DNA of 34,526 bases from Corallococcus exercitus (GTDB lineage Bacteria > Myxococcota > Myxococcia > Myxococcales > Myxococcaceae). The translations under genes and the position numbers were made by a program. The stretch covers positions 1-34,526 of the forward strand of contig NZ_RAVW01000041.1 of NCBI RefSeq assembly GCF_003611585.1. The letters are read 5' to 3'. This document shows positions 7,500-16,400 of the stretch, piece by piece (positions within the stretch are counted from its first letter, which is position 1; each line of letters begins with the position of its first letter). Under the pieces are notes generated by a model that was not told the DNA's origin, did not search any database, and saw nothing but the letters and a program-made list of their open reading frames with translations.

Positions 7500-7517
7500 C
7501 CCACCCCGCGGGGTGGG
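7500..7517 (+). terminator. Palindromic hairpin after hpt
   Basis: CCCACCCC and GGGGTGGG flank a central GC, giving an exact 18-base palindrome five bases after the hpt stop. Only three T follow, so termination strength is uncertain. It separates the salvage operon from aqpZ. Confidence 0.5.
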
Positions 7518-7693
7518 GGATTTGAGATGGCGAGGGCCCTGTCCACGCGCCGCAAGGCGGCCGTGTGCAGGGCCTTCGTGCGTCGCGGGGGGCACGCATG
7601 CACAGCCTCTCCTCTGGACACGGAGGAGTCGTGGGCATGCGAGACGGGAACGCGAGGGTCCCCCGGACGACGACGACCGCGGGCGGGGAGGCG

Positions 7694-8464
7694 ATGCAGA
7701 AGTACCTGGCGGAGGCCGTCGGCACGTTCGTGCTGGTGCTCGGCGGCGTCGGGGCGGCGGTGCTGGCGGGTGACCGCATCGGCTTCCTGGGGGTGTCGTT
7801 CGCCTTCGGCCTGTCGCTGCTGGCCATGGTCTACACGGTGGGCCCCATCTCCGGCTGCCACGTGAACCCGGCGGTGACGGTGGGCCTGCTGATGGCGGGC
7901 AAGTTCGACAAGCGCCACGTGGCTGGCTACGTCATCGCGCAGTGCGTGGGCGCCATCATCGCGGCGGGCGTGGTGCTGCTCATCGCGAAGGGCATGCCGG
8001 GCGGCTACTCCGCGGGCGCGGAGGGGCTGGGGAGCAACGGCTACGGCGCGGCGTCGCCGGAGGGCTACGGCGGCGGGGCGGCCTTCCTCGCGGAGGTGGC
8101 GCTCAGCTTCCTGCTGGTGCTGACGGTGCTGGGAGCCACGGACTCGCGAGCGCCGGTGGGCTTCGCGGGGCTGGCCATCGGCCTGGTGCTGACGCTCATC
8201 CACCTGGTGGGCATTCCCATCACCAACACGTCGGTGAACCCGGCGCGCAGCCTGGGCCCGGCCCTGTTCGCCGGAGGCGACGCCCTGCGCCAGCTGTGGA
8301 TGTTCATCATCGCGCCGCTTCTGGGCGCGGCCTTCGCGTCCGCGGTGTACCGGCTGGTGCACCGGCCGGCGGTGCAGATCACCGCCACGCGCGCGGAGCA
8401 GGCCCTGGAGGACGAGCGCCGCGAACGCGTAACGGGCCGGCGTGACGTGGAGCACCCCGTCTAG
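7694..8464 (+). CDS. aqpZ: Aquaporin Z-type water channel
   Basis: A 256-residue MIP-family channel with six membrane helices and both pore motifs, HVNPAVT and TSVNPARS. The segment LIHLVGIPITNTSVNPARS is nearly that of E. coli AqpZ and carries His, Thr and Arg of the narrow water-selective filter, so water transport is likelier than glycerol. A Gly/Tyr-rich extracellular loop (about GGYSAGAEGLGSNGYG) is present. A ~30-residue charged cytoplasmic tail rich in Arg and Glu extends the C terminus. I start at the ATG at 7694, preceded by GGGGAGG; the longer open frame upstream is not channel-like. Confidence 0.95.
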   Translation: MQKYLAEAVGTFVLVLGGVGAAVLAGDRIGFLGVSFAFGLSLLAMVYTVGPISGCHVNPAVTVGLLMAGKFDKRHVAGYVIAQCVGAIIAAGVVLLIAKGMPGGYSAGAEGLGSNGYGAASPEGYGGGAAFLAEVALSFLLVLTVLGATDSRAPVGFAGLAIGLVLTLIHLVGIPITNTSVNPARSLGPALFAGGDALRQLWMFIIAPLLGAAFASAVYRLVHRPAVQITATRAEQALEDERRERVTGRRDVEHPV

Positions 8465-8480
8465 GGCGCTGGAAGCACGA

Positions 8481-8514
8481 AGGCCGTGCCTCGCTTGTTC
8501 GCGGGGCACGGCCT
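8481..8514. terminator. Bidirectional terminator between aqpZ and nrdB
   Basis: AGGCCGTGCC (8481-8490) and GGCACGGCCT (8505-8514) are exact inverted repeats; four further pairs including one G-T extend the stem to 14 bp around a 6-nt loop. It is centred in the 74-base gap between two convergent genes. U-tracts are poor on both sides. Confidence 0.75.
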
Positions 8515-8538
8515 CGAGTGTCACGGCAGGGGAGGGGC

Positions 8539-9549
8539 CTAGAAGGCGGCGTCGAAGACGACGTCGTTGGCGGCGCCCACGCCCACGCCCACCTGGTAGG
8601 ACGACACGCGGCGCTCGAAGAAGTTGGTGAGTTCCTGGACGTCCTGCAGGTCCATGAAGTGCAGCGGGTTCTTCGTGTGGAAGATGGGGGACATGCCCAG
8701 CATCTGGAGGCGCTGGTCGGCCACGTACTCCAGGTAGCCGCGCATCTCCTGCACGGACAGGCCCATCACGCCGCCGCTCAAGAGGTCCTGGGCGAACTGC
8801 GTCTCGCACTCCACCGCGTCGCGCATCATCTGCACGACGTCCTTCTCCAGGCTCGCGTCGAAGAGGTCCGGCTCCTCCTTGCGCGCCGTCTTGATGGCCT
8901 CGAAGGCGAAGGTCATGTGGGCGGACTCGTCGCGGAACACCCAGTTGGTGCCCGCGGCCAGGCCGTTCAGCAGCCCCTTGCTGCGCAGGAAGTACACGTA
9001 CGCGAAGGCCGCGAAGAAGAAGAGGCCCTCGATGCAGCCCGCGAAGCAGATGAGGTTCAGCATGAACTGGCGGCGGTCCGACTTGGAGCGGACCTGGTCC
9101 AGCGCCTGGATGCTGTCCATCCACTTCACGCAGAAGCGCGCCTTGCGCTGGATGGACGGGATGTTGTCCACCGCCGCGAAGGCCTTGGCGCGCTCCGCCG
9201 GGTCCGGCACGTAGCTGTCCAGCAGCGTCAGGTAGAACTGGACGTGCAGCGCCTCCTCGTACAGCTGGCGCGACAGGTACATGCGCGCTTCGGGCGCGTT
9301 CAGGTGCTTGTAGAGGTTGAGCACCAGGTTGTTGCCGACGATGGAGTCGCCCGTGGCGAAGAAGGCCACCAGCCGGTGGATGAGGTGACGCTCCGCGTCC
9401 GTCATCTTCGAGCGCAGGTCCACCAGGTCTGTGGAGAAGTCGATCTCCTCCACCGTCCAGGTGTTCTTGATGGCGTTGCGGTACATCTCGAAGAAGACGG
9501 GATACGCCATGGGGCGCAGCGTCAGGTTCATTCCCGGATCGAGCAGCAT
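8539..9549 (-). CDS. nrdB: Ribonucleotide reductase class I, beta (radical) subunit
   Basis: A 336-residue NrdB that supplies the radical for reduction of ribonucleotides to deoxyribonucleotides. The di-iron ligands can be placed: Asp68 (TGDSIVGNN), Glu99 and His102 (YEEALHVQFY), Glu174 (CIEGLFFF), Glu208 and His211 (RDESAH). Tyr106, four residues after His102, is at the place of the E. coli radical tyrosine, so this is a tyrosyl-radical enzyme and not the Phe-bearing chlamydial type. It lies 64 bases after nrdA on the same strand. The ATG at 9549 has AAGGGAG at a rather long distance; the Met at residue 7 is an alternative start. Confidence 0.96.
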   Translation of the reverse strand: MLLDPGMNLTLRPMAYPVFFEMYRNAIKNTWTVEEIDFSTDLVDLRSKMTDAERHLIHRLVAFFATGDSIVGNNLVLNLYKHLNAPEARMYLSRQLYEEALHVQFYLTLLDSYVPDPAERAKAFAAVDNIPSIQRKARFCVKWMDSIQALDQVRSKSDRRQFMLNLICFAGCIEGLFFFAAFAYVYFLRSKGLLNGLAAGTNWVFRDESAHMTFAFEAIKTARKEEPDLFDASLEKDVVQMMRDAVECETQFAQDLLSGGVMGLSVQEMRGYLEYVADQRLQMLGMSPIFHTKNPLHFMDLQDVQELTNFFERRVSSYQVGVGVGAANDVVFDAAF

Positions 9550-9613
9550 TGCTTCGGCACTCCCTTACTCACGACGACAGGGGACAGCAGGGGTACGGCG
9601 CCCACCCGCGTGA

Positions 9614-12085
9614 CTACTGGCAGGCCTCGCACGCCTCGGGGTTCTCCAGCGAGCACGCCACCGCTTCGGCCTCCGCGGTCACGACCTGCGACACCGGCGC
9701 GGCCGCGGCCGTAATCGTCGGGCCGCCCTGGCCCACGGTGGCCTTGGCGATGCGGGTCGCCGGGCGCGAGCGCAGGTAGTAGGTGGTCTTCAGCCCCTTC
9801 TGCCACGCGTAGAAGTACATCGAGGACAGCTTCCCGATGTTGGGCGTCTCCACGAAGAGGTTGAGCGACTGGCTCTGGTCGATGAAGGCGCCGCGGTCCG
9901 CGCCCATGTCCAGCAGCGAGCGCATGGGGACCTCCCACGCGGTGCGGTAGATGGCGCGCAGCTCCTCCGGCAGCTCCGTGAGGTCCTGCACGCTGCCTTC
10001 GGCCAGCTTGATGCGGTTGCGCGTGGCCTCGTTCCACAGGCCCAGCTGCTGCAGGTCGCGCACCAGGTAGCGGTTCACCTGGAGGAAGTCACCGGACAGC
10101 GTCTCACGCTTGAAGAGGTTGGACACCTGCGGCTCGATGCACTCGTAGCAGCCGGCGATGGACGCGATGGTGGCCGTGGGCGCGATGGCGATCATCAGCG
10201 AGTTGCGCAGGCCCACCTTCATGATGCGCGAGCGCAGCGCGTCCCAGCGCAGCGTGTCCTCCGGGACGATGCCCCAGCTGTCGAACTGAAGCTCGCCCTT
10301 GGCCGCGCGCGTCTCCGGGAAGGAGGGGTGCGCGCCGAACTGCTCCGCCAGGTCGGAGGAGGTGACGAGCGCCGCGTAGTAGATCTCCTCGGAAATCTTC
10401 TTGGACAGGTTGCGCGCCTCGACGGAGTCGAAGGGCAGGCGCAGCTGGAAGAAGACGTCCTGGAGGCCCATCAGGCCCAGGCCCACCGGGCGCCAGCGGC
10501 GGTTGGAGTCCGCGGCGGTCGTGATGGGGTAGTAGTTGAGGTCGATGACGCGGTCCAACTGCTTGAGCGCGAGCATCGCGTTGGAGCGCAGCAGGTCGAA
10601 GTCGAACTTCCCGTCCTTCACCATGCGGCCCAGGTTGAGCGAGCCCAGGTTGCACACCGCCGTCTCACCCTGGCTCGTGACCTCCAGAATCTCCGTGCAG
10701 AGGTTGGACAGGTGGATGACGTTGCCCGGCTGGCCCGTCTGGTTGCTCTTGCGGTTGCAGATGTCCTTGAAGGTCATCCAGCCGTTGCCCGTCTGGGCCA
10801 GCACCTTCATCATCCGGGCGTACAGGTCGCGCGCCTTCACCTTGCGCACGGCCAGACCCTGCGCTTCGGCCTCCGCGTAGGCCTTCTCGAAGGCCTCTCC
10901 GAAGAGGTCGGTGAGGTGGGGCGTCGTCTTCGGGTCGAAGAGGCTCCACTCCTGGTCCGCCTCCACGCGGCGCATGAAGAGGTCCGGCACCCAGTTGGCC
11001 AGGTTGAGGTTGTGCGCGCGGCGGGCCTCGTCGCCGGTGTTGTCACGCAGCTCGAGGAAGTCCTCGATGTCCGCGTGCCACGTCTCCAGGTACACGCAGC
11101 ACGCGCCCTTGCGCTTGCCGCCCTGGTTCACCGCCGCCACGGACGCGTCCAGCGTCTTGAGCCACGGGACGATGCCGTTGGAGTGGCCGTTGGTGGACTT
11201 GATCAGCGAGCCGCGCGCGCGCACGCGGTGGTACGCCACGCCGATGCCGCCGGAGAACTTCGACAGCATCGCGATGTCCGAGTACTTCTTGTAGATGGCG
11301 TCCAGCTCATCCGCCGGCGAGTCCAGCAGGAAGCAGCTGGAGAGCTGCTCGTGGCGCGTGCCGGAGTTGAACAGGGTGGGGGAGCTGGGCAGGTACTCCA
11401 GCGAGCTGAACAGGCGGTAGAGCTCGATGGCCTCGCGCGCGTTGTCGCCGGACAGGGCGCACGCCACGCGCAGGAAGAAGTCCTGCGGCGTTTCGATGAC
11501 TTCGCGCGTCTGCGGGTTCTTGAGCAGGTAGCGGTCGTAGACGGTGCGCAGGCCGAAGTACTCGAACAGGTCGTTGCGGACCGGGTCGATGGCGGCGTTG
11601 AGCTTGCGCGCGTTGGCCTGGACGAAGGTGAGCAGGCGGTCCGCGATGAGGCCGTGCTTGTGGCCGGCGGCGACGGACTGGCTGAAGGACTGGATGTCCT
11701 GGTTGCTGACCTCCTTCTGGATGAAGGTGGACAGCAGGCGCGCGGAGAGCCGGGCGTACTCGGGCTCCTCCACGATGAGGGCCGCGGCGGTCTGGATGGA
11801 CAGGCTGTCCAGTTCGCGCGTGGTGGCGCCGTCGTACAGGCCGCTGATGGTCTTGGTGGCCACGCGCATCACGTCCACGCGCGACAGGCCCACGCAGGAC
11901 TTGCCCACCGCGCGGACGATCTTGTTGAGGTCCACCGGCTCCGCCGTGCCGTTGCGCTTCTTCACCCGCATGGTGGTGGCGAAGTCGCCGGGCGCCGACG
12001 CGGCCTGCGTGGCGGGCGCCACGGTGGCGGAGTCGGGGGGCGGCGAGGCGACGGCGTTCGGCTTGAAGGGCGTCTGGACGGTCAC
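9614..12085 (-). CDS. nrdA: Ribonucleotide reductase class I, alpha (catalytic) subunit
   Basis: About 823 residues. After a ~38-residue Pro/Ala-rich leader an ATP-cone begins at MRVKKRNGTAEPVDLNKIVR, giving allosteric activity control. The catalytic domain shows the redox Cys (QLSSCFLLDS), the radical core SNLCTEIL with Asn, Cys and Glu, the second redox Cys (AVCNLGSLN), and the radical-transfer tyrosine pair KTTYYLRSR. The C-terminal tail ends CSLENPEACEACQ, the mobile cysteines reduced by thioredoxin-type donors. I prefer GTG at 12085, with GGAAGTGAG upstream, over a TTG seven codons earlier that lacks a binding site. First gene of nrdA-nrdB; preceded by a long leader. Confidence 0.96.
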   Translation of the reverse strand: MTVQTPFKPNAVASPPPDSATVAPATQAASAPGDFATTMRVKKRNGTAEPVDLNKIVRAVGKSCVGLSRVDVMRVATKTISGLYDGATTRELDSLSIQTAAALIVEEPEYARLSARLLSTFIQKEVSNQDIQSFSQSVAAGHKHGLIADRLLTFVQANARKLNAAIDPVRNDLFEYFGLRTVYDRYLLKNPQTREVIETPQDFFLRVACALSGDNAREAIELYRLFSSLEYLPSSPTLFNSGTRHEQLSSCFLLDSPADELDAIYKKYSDIAMLSKFSGGIGVAYHRVRARGSLIKSTNGHSNGIVPWLKTLDASVAAVNQGGKRKGACCVYLETWHADIEDFLELRDNTGDEARRAHNLNLANWVPDLFMRRVEADQEWSLFDPKTTPHLTDLFGEAFEKAYAEAEAQGLAVRKVKARDLYARMMKVLAQTGNGWMTFKDICNRKSNQTGQPGNVIHLSNLCTEILEVTSQGETAVCNLGSLNLGRMVKDGKFDFDLLRSNAMLALKQLDRVIDLNYYPITTAADSNRRWRPVGLGLMGLQDVFFQLRLPFDSVEARNLSKKISEEIYYAALVTSSDLAEQFGAHPSFPETRAAKGELQFDSWGIVPEDTLRWDALRSRIMKVGLRNSLMIAIAPTATIASIAGCYECIEPQVSNLFKRETLSGDFLQVNRYLVRDLQQLGLWNEATRNRIKLAEGSVQDLTELPEELRAIYRTAWEVPMRSLLDMGADRGAFIDQSQSLNLFVETPNIGKLSSMYFYAWQKGLKTTYYLRSRPATRIAKATVGQGGPTITAAAAPVSQVVTAEAEAVACSLENPEACEACQ

Positions 12086-12234
12086 GGGCGTCTCACTTCC
12101 GGGCAAGGCAATGGCGTAGCCATCAGGGCGGACGGCCCCTGTGGGTGACGGCTTCGGAGATGACTGGGAGGGACTACTTTCCGATCAGGACCCGAGGGTC
12201 TGGCAACAACGACCCGACATGTAGTTGGGTGTAT

Positions 12235-12272
12235 GGCGGAAGTGGGTATTTCGCAAGAAAACCACTGCCGCC
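12235..12272. promoter_or_regulatory. 38-nt imperfect hairpin in the nrdA leader
   Basis: On the plus strand the arms are GGCGG-a-AGTGG-gta-TTTC and GAAA-a-CCACT-g-CCGCC around a GCAA tetraloop, giving 14 pairs in three blocks. Read as RNA from the plus strand the loop is a GNRA tetraloop; on the minus strand it lies about 150 bases before the nrdA start. It could be a leader structure of nrdA, a DNA dyad bound by a regulator, or part of an antisense RNA. Confidence 0.55.
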
Positions 12273-12326
12273 TCCAGGGTCCAGGAACGCACCCCCCGTG
12301 ATGGGGGGCGAGCAACCGGCGAACCC

Positions 12327-12355
12327 AAGCTATGGGGGGTCCTCCAGTGTGTCAA
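12327..12355 (-). promoter_or_regulatory. Promoter for nrdA-nrdB; surrounding 430-base intergenic region
   Basis: On the minus strand a perfect TTGACA (12350-12355) is followed after 17 bases by TAGCTT (12327-12332). The predicted transcript has a leader of about 235 bases. The intergenic stretch 12086-12514 holds no gene that I can support; besides the entries at 12235, 12394 and 12439 it has a C6/G6 hairpin (12292-12308) in the early leader. No NrdR-box pair or cobalamin riboswitch could be recognised by eye. Confidence 0.55.
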
Positions 12356-12393
12356 CGCTAGATCCTGTGTAAACCTGCCGCCGGGGTCGGATC

Positions 12394-12413
12394 GATCATT
12401 GCAATCTATGATC
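12394..12413. promoter_or_regulatory. 20-bp dyad upstream of the nrd promoter
   Basis: GATCAT and ATGATC are exact inverted repeats around eight bases, in an unusually AT-rich patch. The dyad lies about 40 bases upstream of the predicted -35, a usual place for an activator or repressor site. The binding protein is unknown. Confidence 0.45.
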
Positions 12414-12438
12414 ACTCAACGACACTCTTCCGGGCGTC

Positions 12439-12465
12439 TTCCGGCCGACATTTACATGGCCGGAA
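12439..12465. repeat. 8-bp-arm inverted repeat upstream of nrdA
   Basis: TTCCGGCC (12439-12446) and GGCCGGAA (12458-12465) flank an 11-base AT-rich loop. It lies 50 bases beyond the stop of the upstream gene at 12515 and could be its transcript end, although no U-tract follows on the minus strand, or a second operator. Confidence 0.5.
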
Positions 12466-12514
12466 AAGTGCGTTCGCGACCGTCTTTTTCATGGGGTCAT
12501 CCAACCCCCCAAGA

Positions 12515-13300
12515 TCAGGGCGCGTTGCCCGCGTCGGGGGTTGGGGCGGCGGCCGGGGGCTGCGCGGAAGCGTCACCCGAAGGTGACGGAGCGGGCTGCT
12601 GGGGCGCCGGTGCTACAGGGCTGTTGTCCGGGGCGCTCTCGGTGTGGACGGCGCGGCGCAGGGCCTCTTCCAGGTTGCGGGCGGTGGGGCCCACGGTGGT
12701 GAGCATCTGGTTGGCGGCGCGGGCGTGGCGGTTCTCCGTCTCCGCGGCGAGCTTGAGCTGGGCCAGCCCTTCGGACACGAGGCGGCGGGCGTCCTCCAGC
12801 TTCTGGCGGGCCTGGTAGAAGGCGACGTCGGTGAGCATGGACTGGAGGCTTCTGCGCTGCTCCTCCGTGATGCCGGCGAGCTTCTCCGCCCGGCGCAGGT
12901 AGTAGAGGCCGCGCTCCACCTTGGCGGGCTCGCCGGACGCGATGCGCGGGCGGGCCAGGTTCTCCAGGAGGGGGAAGAGGGCGCGGTCCAGGTCGTCGCG
13001 GTCGGTGAACTTCTGCTGCGAAAGCAGGGTGACGTCCTGGCCCTCCAGGGGGAGCGGGGCGTAGGCGTCCGCGAGGCGCGGGTCGCCGGGGCGGTAGGCG
13101 GCGGCGCCCGTGGGCAGGGCGCGCCCCTTCATCACCACCAGTTCGCCGTTCTCCTGCACGACGGTGAAGGTGCGGGCGTTGAGCTGGCCCAGGAGGAAGA
13201 CGACGCCGCCACCCAGGCCCAGGATGACGAGGAAGACGAGCAGCCGGGTGAAGGTGCGACGGGCCCGGTAGCCGAATCCCTGCGGTGAATGGGTGGTCAT
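12515..13300 (-). CDS. Membrane-anchored hypothetical protein
   Basis: I do not recognise the family. The 261-residue product has a short basic cytoplasmic N terminus, one transmembrane helix at about 18-38 and a mainly helical outer domain. Its middle (RGLYYLRRAEKLAGITEEQRRSLQSML, shown in part) looks like an extended helical hairpin. The last ~45 residues are Pro/Ala/Ser-rich and low complexity. I start at the ATG at 13300 (GGAGAG upstream) and not at the longer frame, which begins with unrelated polar sequence. It diverges from the giant coiled-coil gene at 13429, and shared regulation is possible. Confidence 0.8.
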   Translation of the reverse strand: MTTHSPQGFGYRARRTFTRLLVFLVILGLGGGVVFLLGQLNARTFTVVQENGELVVMKGRALPTGAAAYRPGDPRLADAYAPLPLEGQDVTLLSQQKFTDRDDLDRALFPLLENLARPRIASGEPAKVERGLYYLRRAEKLAGITEEQRRSLQSMLTDVAFYQARQKLEDARRLVSEGLAQLKLAAETENRHARAANQMLTTVGPTARNLEEALRRAVHTESAPDNSPVAPAPQQPAPSPSGDASAQPPAAAPTPDAGNAP

Positions 13301-13354
13301 GTCGCCTGCTCTCCGGTCGGTCGGGCGTGGGCCCGTGAGGGTCTGGCCCTGAAA

Positions 13355-13384
13355 TTGGGTCTTCTGGGACTCCAACGCTACAGT
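13355..13384 (+). promoter_or_regulatory. Possible promoter of the giant coiled-coil gene
   Basis: TTGGGT (13355-13360) is followed after 18 bases by TACAGT (13379-13384), each matching four of six consensus bases. Transcription would start near 13391, a short distance before either candidate start codon. Confidence 0.35.
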
Positions 13385-13428
13385 TCTCGCCCCCTCGGGA
13401 ACATCATTTGCAACCCACCTTTCGTCGC

Positions 13429-16400
13429 ATGGGGCCCAGCGAACTGCTGCCCCGCTACATCTTCGCGGAGAGCCTGTTCGCGCGCCGTCGCGTGCTGGAG
13501 GTCGACGCCGTGGCCTCCACGGGCGGCGAGAGCGCGCGCTTTCTCGTCGAGCGGGGTGCTCGCACCGTGGTGGCGTGCGACGCGGACGTGGCGGCGGTGG
13601 AGGCGGCGCAGAAGGCCCATGCGCACCCGCAGCTGCGCTTCCGCGCCAACGTCTATGACGACCTGGAGGCGGGCAGCTTCGACCTGGTGCTGGTGACGGA
13701 CCTGGCGCCCTACGTGCGCGCGCCGGAGCTCCTGGCGGAGCTGGCGCGGCTGGTGGCCCGGCAGGGCTTCCTGGTGGGCGGCCTGCGCAACATCGCGGGG
13801 CTGGCGCTGCCGCAGCTGCTGGAGCCGGAAGAGGCGGTGCCGCCCACGTACGGGCAGCTCCTGGACGCGCTGACCGCGCACTTCCCGCATGTGGAGGTGG
13901 CCACGCAGTCGCCGGTGCTGGGCTACCAGCTCGCGTTCGAGAAGGGCGAAGGCCTGCAGGTGGACGGCTCGCTCGTGCGGCACAGCGAGGCGGCGTACTT
14001 CGTGGTGATGGCGGGCCTGGAGCCGGCGCGGGTGGTGGACCCCACGTGGGTGCAGCTGCCGCCGGAGCCGCTGGCCTTCACGCGCGGCAAGCTGGATGAA
14101 GTCGCCGCCCGGGCGAAGACGTGGGAGGAGCGGGCGGGGCGGCTGAAGGAGGCGGTGTCCAAGCTGCGCGCGGAGATTGGCGACCGCGAGGCGGAGGTGG
14201 TCGCGCTCAAGCCGGCGCTGGAGGGCGCGCGGCAGGACATGGCGCGGCTGACCGCGCAGCTGGAGCAGGCACGGGGCACGGTGGAGTCCGCGCGCGAGCG
14301 GGACGACCTGAGCAGCCGGCTGCGCCGTCGCGAGCTGGAGTTGCAGGTCGCGACGGAGCGCATCGCGGACGCGGACCGGCGGCTGGCGGCGCAGCGCCTG
14401 GAGGTGGAGGCGGCGCAGCGGGCGCAGGCGGAGGCGGGCGTGCAGGTGCTGGCCGCGCAGGAGTCGGTGCGGCTGGAGCGGGCGCGGCGCGAGGAGACGG
14501 CGGCGACGCTGGACGAGGCGCGCGAGCGGCTGACGCAGGCGTACACGGAGCTGCGCACGCTGCAGGACGAGCTGGGCTCGCTGCGTATCGACCGTGAGCG
14601 GGACCGGCTGGCGGCGGAGCGTGCGCAGGACGGGGCCGAGGATCGGCGCCGGCAGGCGGAGGCGGCTCGCGAGCGGGAGCTGCGCATCGCGGAGCAGTAT
14701 TCGACGGCGCTCGCGGCGGTGGAGCACCTGAAGGCGGAGCTGGCGCGCGCGCAGGAGTCCGCGCGGACGGCGGGCGACGCGGTGCCGGTGAAGGAGGCGG
14801 AGCTGGCGCGCGCTCGCCGGGAGCTCGCGGAGGCCCAGCAGCGGATGCATTCCGCCGAAGGGGCGCGCAAGCACGCGGAGGCCCGGCTCTCGGAGCGCGA
14901 GGCGCTGCTGCGCGGCCTGGAGACGGAGCTCACCGCGGCACGCGAGGCGGAAGGCCGGCTGCGGCAGGAGCTGGAAGGGCGCGCGCAGTCCGAGTCGGCG
15001 GCGCGGGCACTGGCAGCGCGGCTGGAGGAGGAACTCCACGCGGCCGGGCTGCGCTTGGAGGCGCTGGAGGCGGAGCAGAAGCGGGTCGAGTCCGCCCAGC
15101 ACACGGCGGGGCAGCGGCTGGCGGCGGCGGAGACGGAGCGCGTCCGGGTGGAGGCCGCGCTTGTGCAGGCCATCGATGCGGAGCGGGCCCAGGCGCAGGC
15201 ACGGTTGGAGGAGGCGCTGGCCCAGGCCCGCGCGGAAGCCGACGAGCGGGTGACGAACGCGCTGGCCGCCGCGCACTCCGACGCGGATTCGCGGCAGGAA
15301 CGTGCGCTGGCGGAGGCCCGCGAGCAGGAGGAGGCGCGGCTGGAGGAGGCGCGTGCTCGCTTTGAGCGCGCGCTGGCGGAGGCCCGTGAGCAGGAGGAGG
15401 CTCGGCTCGCACAGGCGCTGGAGGAGGCGCGGGGCCTTGCTGAGCGTGCGCTGGCGGAGGCCCGTGAGCAGGAGGAGGCTCGGCTCGCGCAGGCGCTGGA
15501 GGAGGCGCGGGGCCTTGCCGAGCGTGCGCTGGCGGAGGCCCGTGAGCAGGAGGAGGTACGGGCCGCGCAGGCGCTGGAGACGGCCCGGGCTGACGCGGAT
15601 GCTCGCGTCGAGCGCGCGTTGGCGGAGGCTCGAGAGGCCGCGCAGGCGCTGGAGGCGAACCGGTCCGACACGGATGCGCGTGTCGAGCGTGCGTTGGCGG
15701 AAGCTCGAGAAGCGGCGCAGGCGCTGGAGGCGAACCGGGCTGATGCGGATGCGCGTGTCGAGCGTGCGTTGGCGGAGGCGCGAGCAGCGGCGCAGGCACT
15801 GGATGCCGCCCGGGCTGATGCGGATGCGCGTGTCGAGCGTGCGACGGCGGAGGTCTCGCAGGCACTGGATGCAGCCCGGGCCGACGCGGATGCACGTGTC
15901 GAGCGCGCGATGGCGGAGGCCGCGCAGGCTCTGACCGAAGTCCGGGCCGACGCGGATGCCCGTGTCGAACGCGCGTTGACGGAAGCGGCGCAGGCCCTGA
16001 CTCAAGCGCGGGCCGATGCGGACGCGCTGCTGGCGAAGGCGTTGGCGGACGCGGCGGCCGAGCGGGATGCGGCCCTGGCGGAAGCGGAGAGCCGGCGGGA
16101 GCAGGCTCTTGCCGAGGTGCGTGCCAGCGCCTCCGCTCAACGGAGCCGACACCTGGCGGACGTCGAGGCCCGTGCGGCGCAAGCGCTCGTGGACGCGCGT
16201 GCCGAGGCCGAGGCCCAGCGGATCCAGGCGCTGGAGGATGCCCGCGCCGAGGCCGAGGCCGAGCGGGTCCGGCAGCTGGAGGAAGCCGAACTCCGCGCGG
16301 CGCGGATGCTCGCCGAGGTTCGTGCCGAAGCCGACGCGGTCCTCGCCCGACGGTTGGAGGAAGCCGAAGCCCGCGCGGCCCGTGCACTCGCGGAAGCCCG

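Noticed and set aside
5339-9124. Minus-strand open frame of about 1,260 codons across tdk, upp-like, hpt, aqpZ and nrdB
   Set aside because: It runs antisense to four well-identified plus-strand genes and through the nrdB gene in another frame. No family features or plausible initiation site.
10328-12148. Plus-strand open frame of about 600 codons opposite nrdA
   Set aside because: nrdA carries all catalytic motifs of ribonucleotide reductase on the minus strand; the plus-strand product is Val/Ala/Gln low complexity.
12481-12514. GGGGT/ACCCC hairpin as terminator of the gene ending at 12515
   Set aside because: Only five base pairs, and the T-run is on the wrong side for minus-strand transcription.
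12086-12514. Cobalamin riboswitch before nrdAB
   Set aside because: A CCACTG is present on the plus strand, but the other conserved blocks of the B12 element are missing and the strand is wrong for nrdA.
15302-16080. CRISPR-like or minisatellite array
   Set aside because: The repeats are in frame, without unique spacers, and encode coiled-coil units inside one continuous gene.
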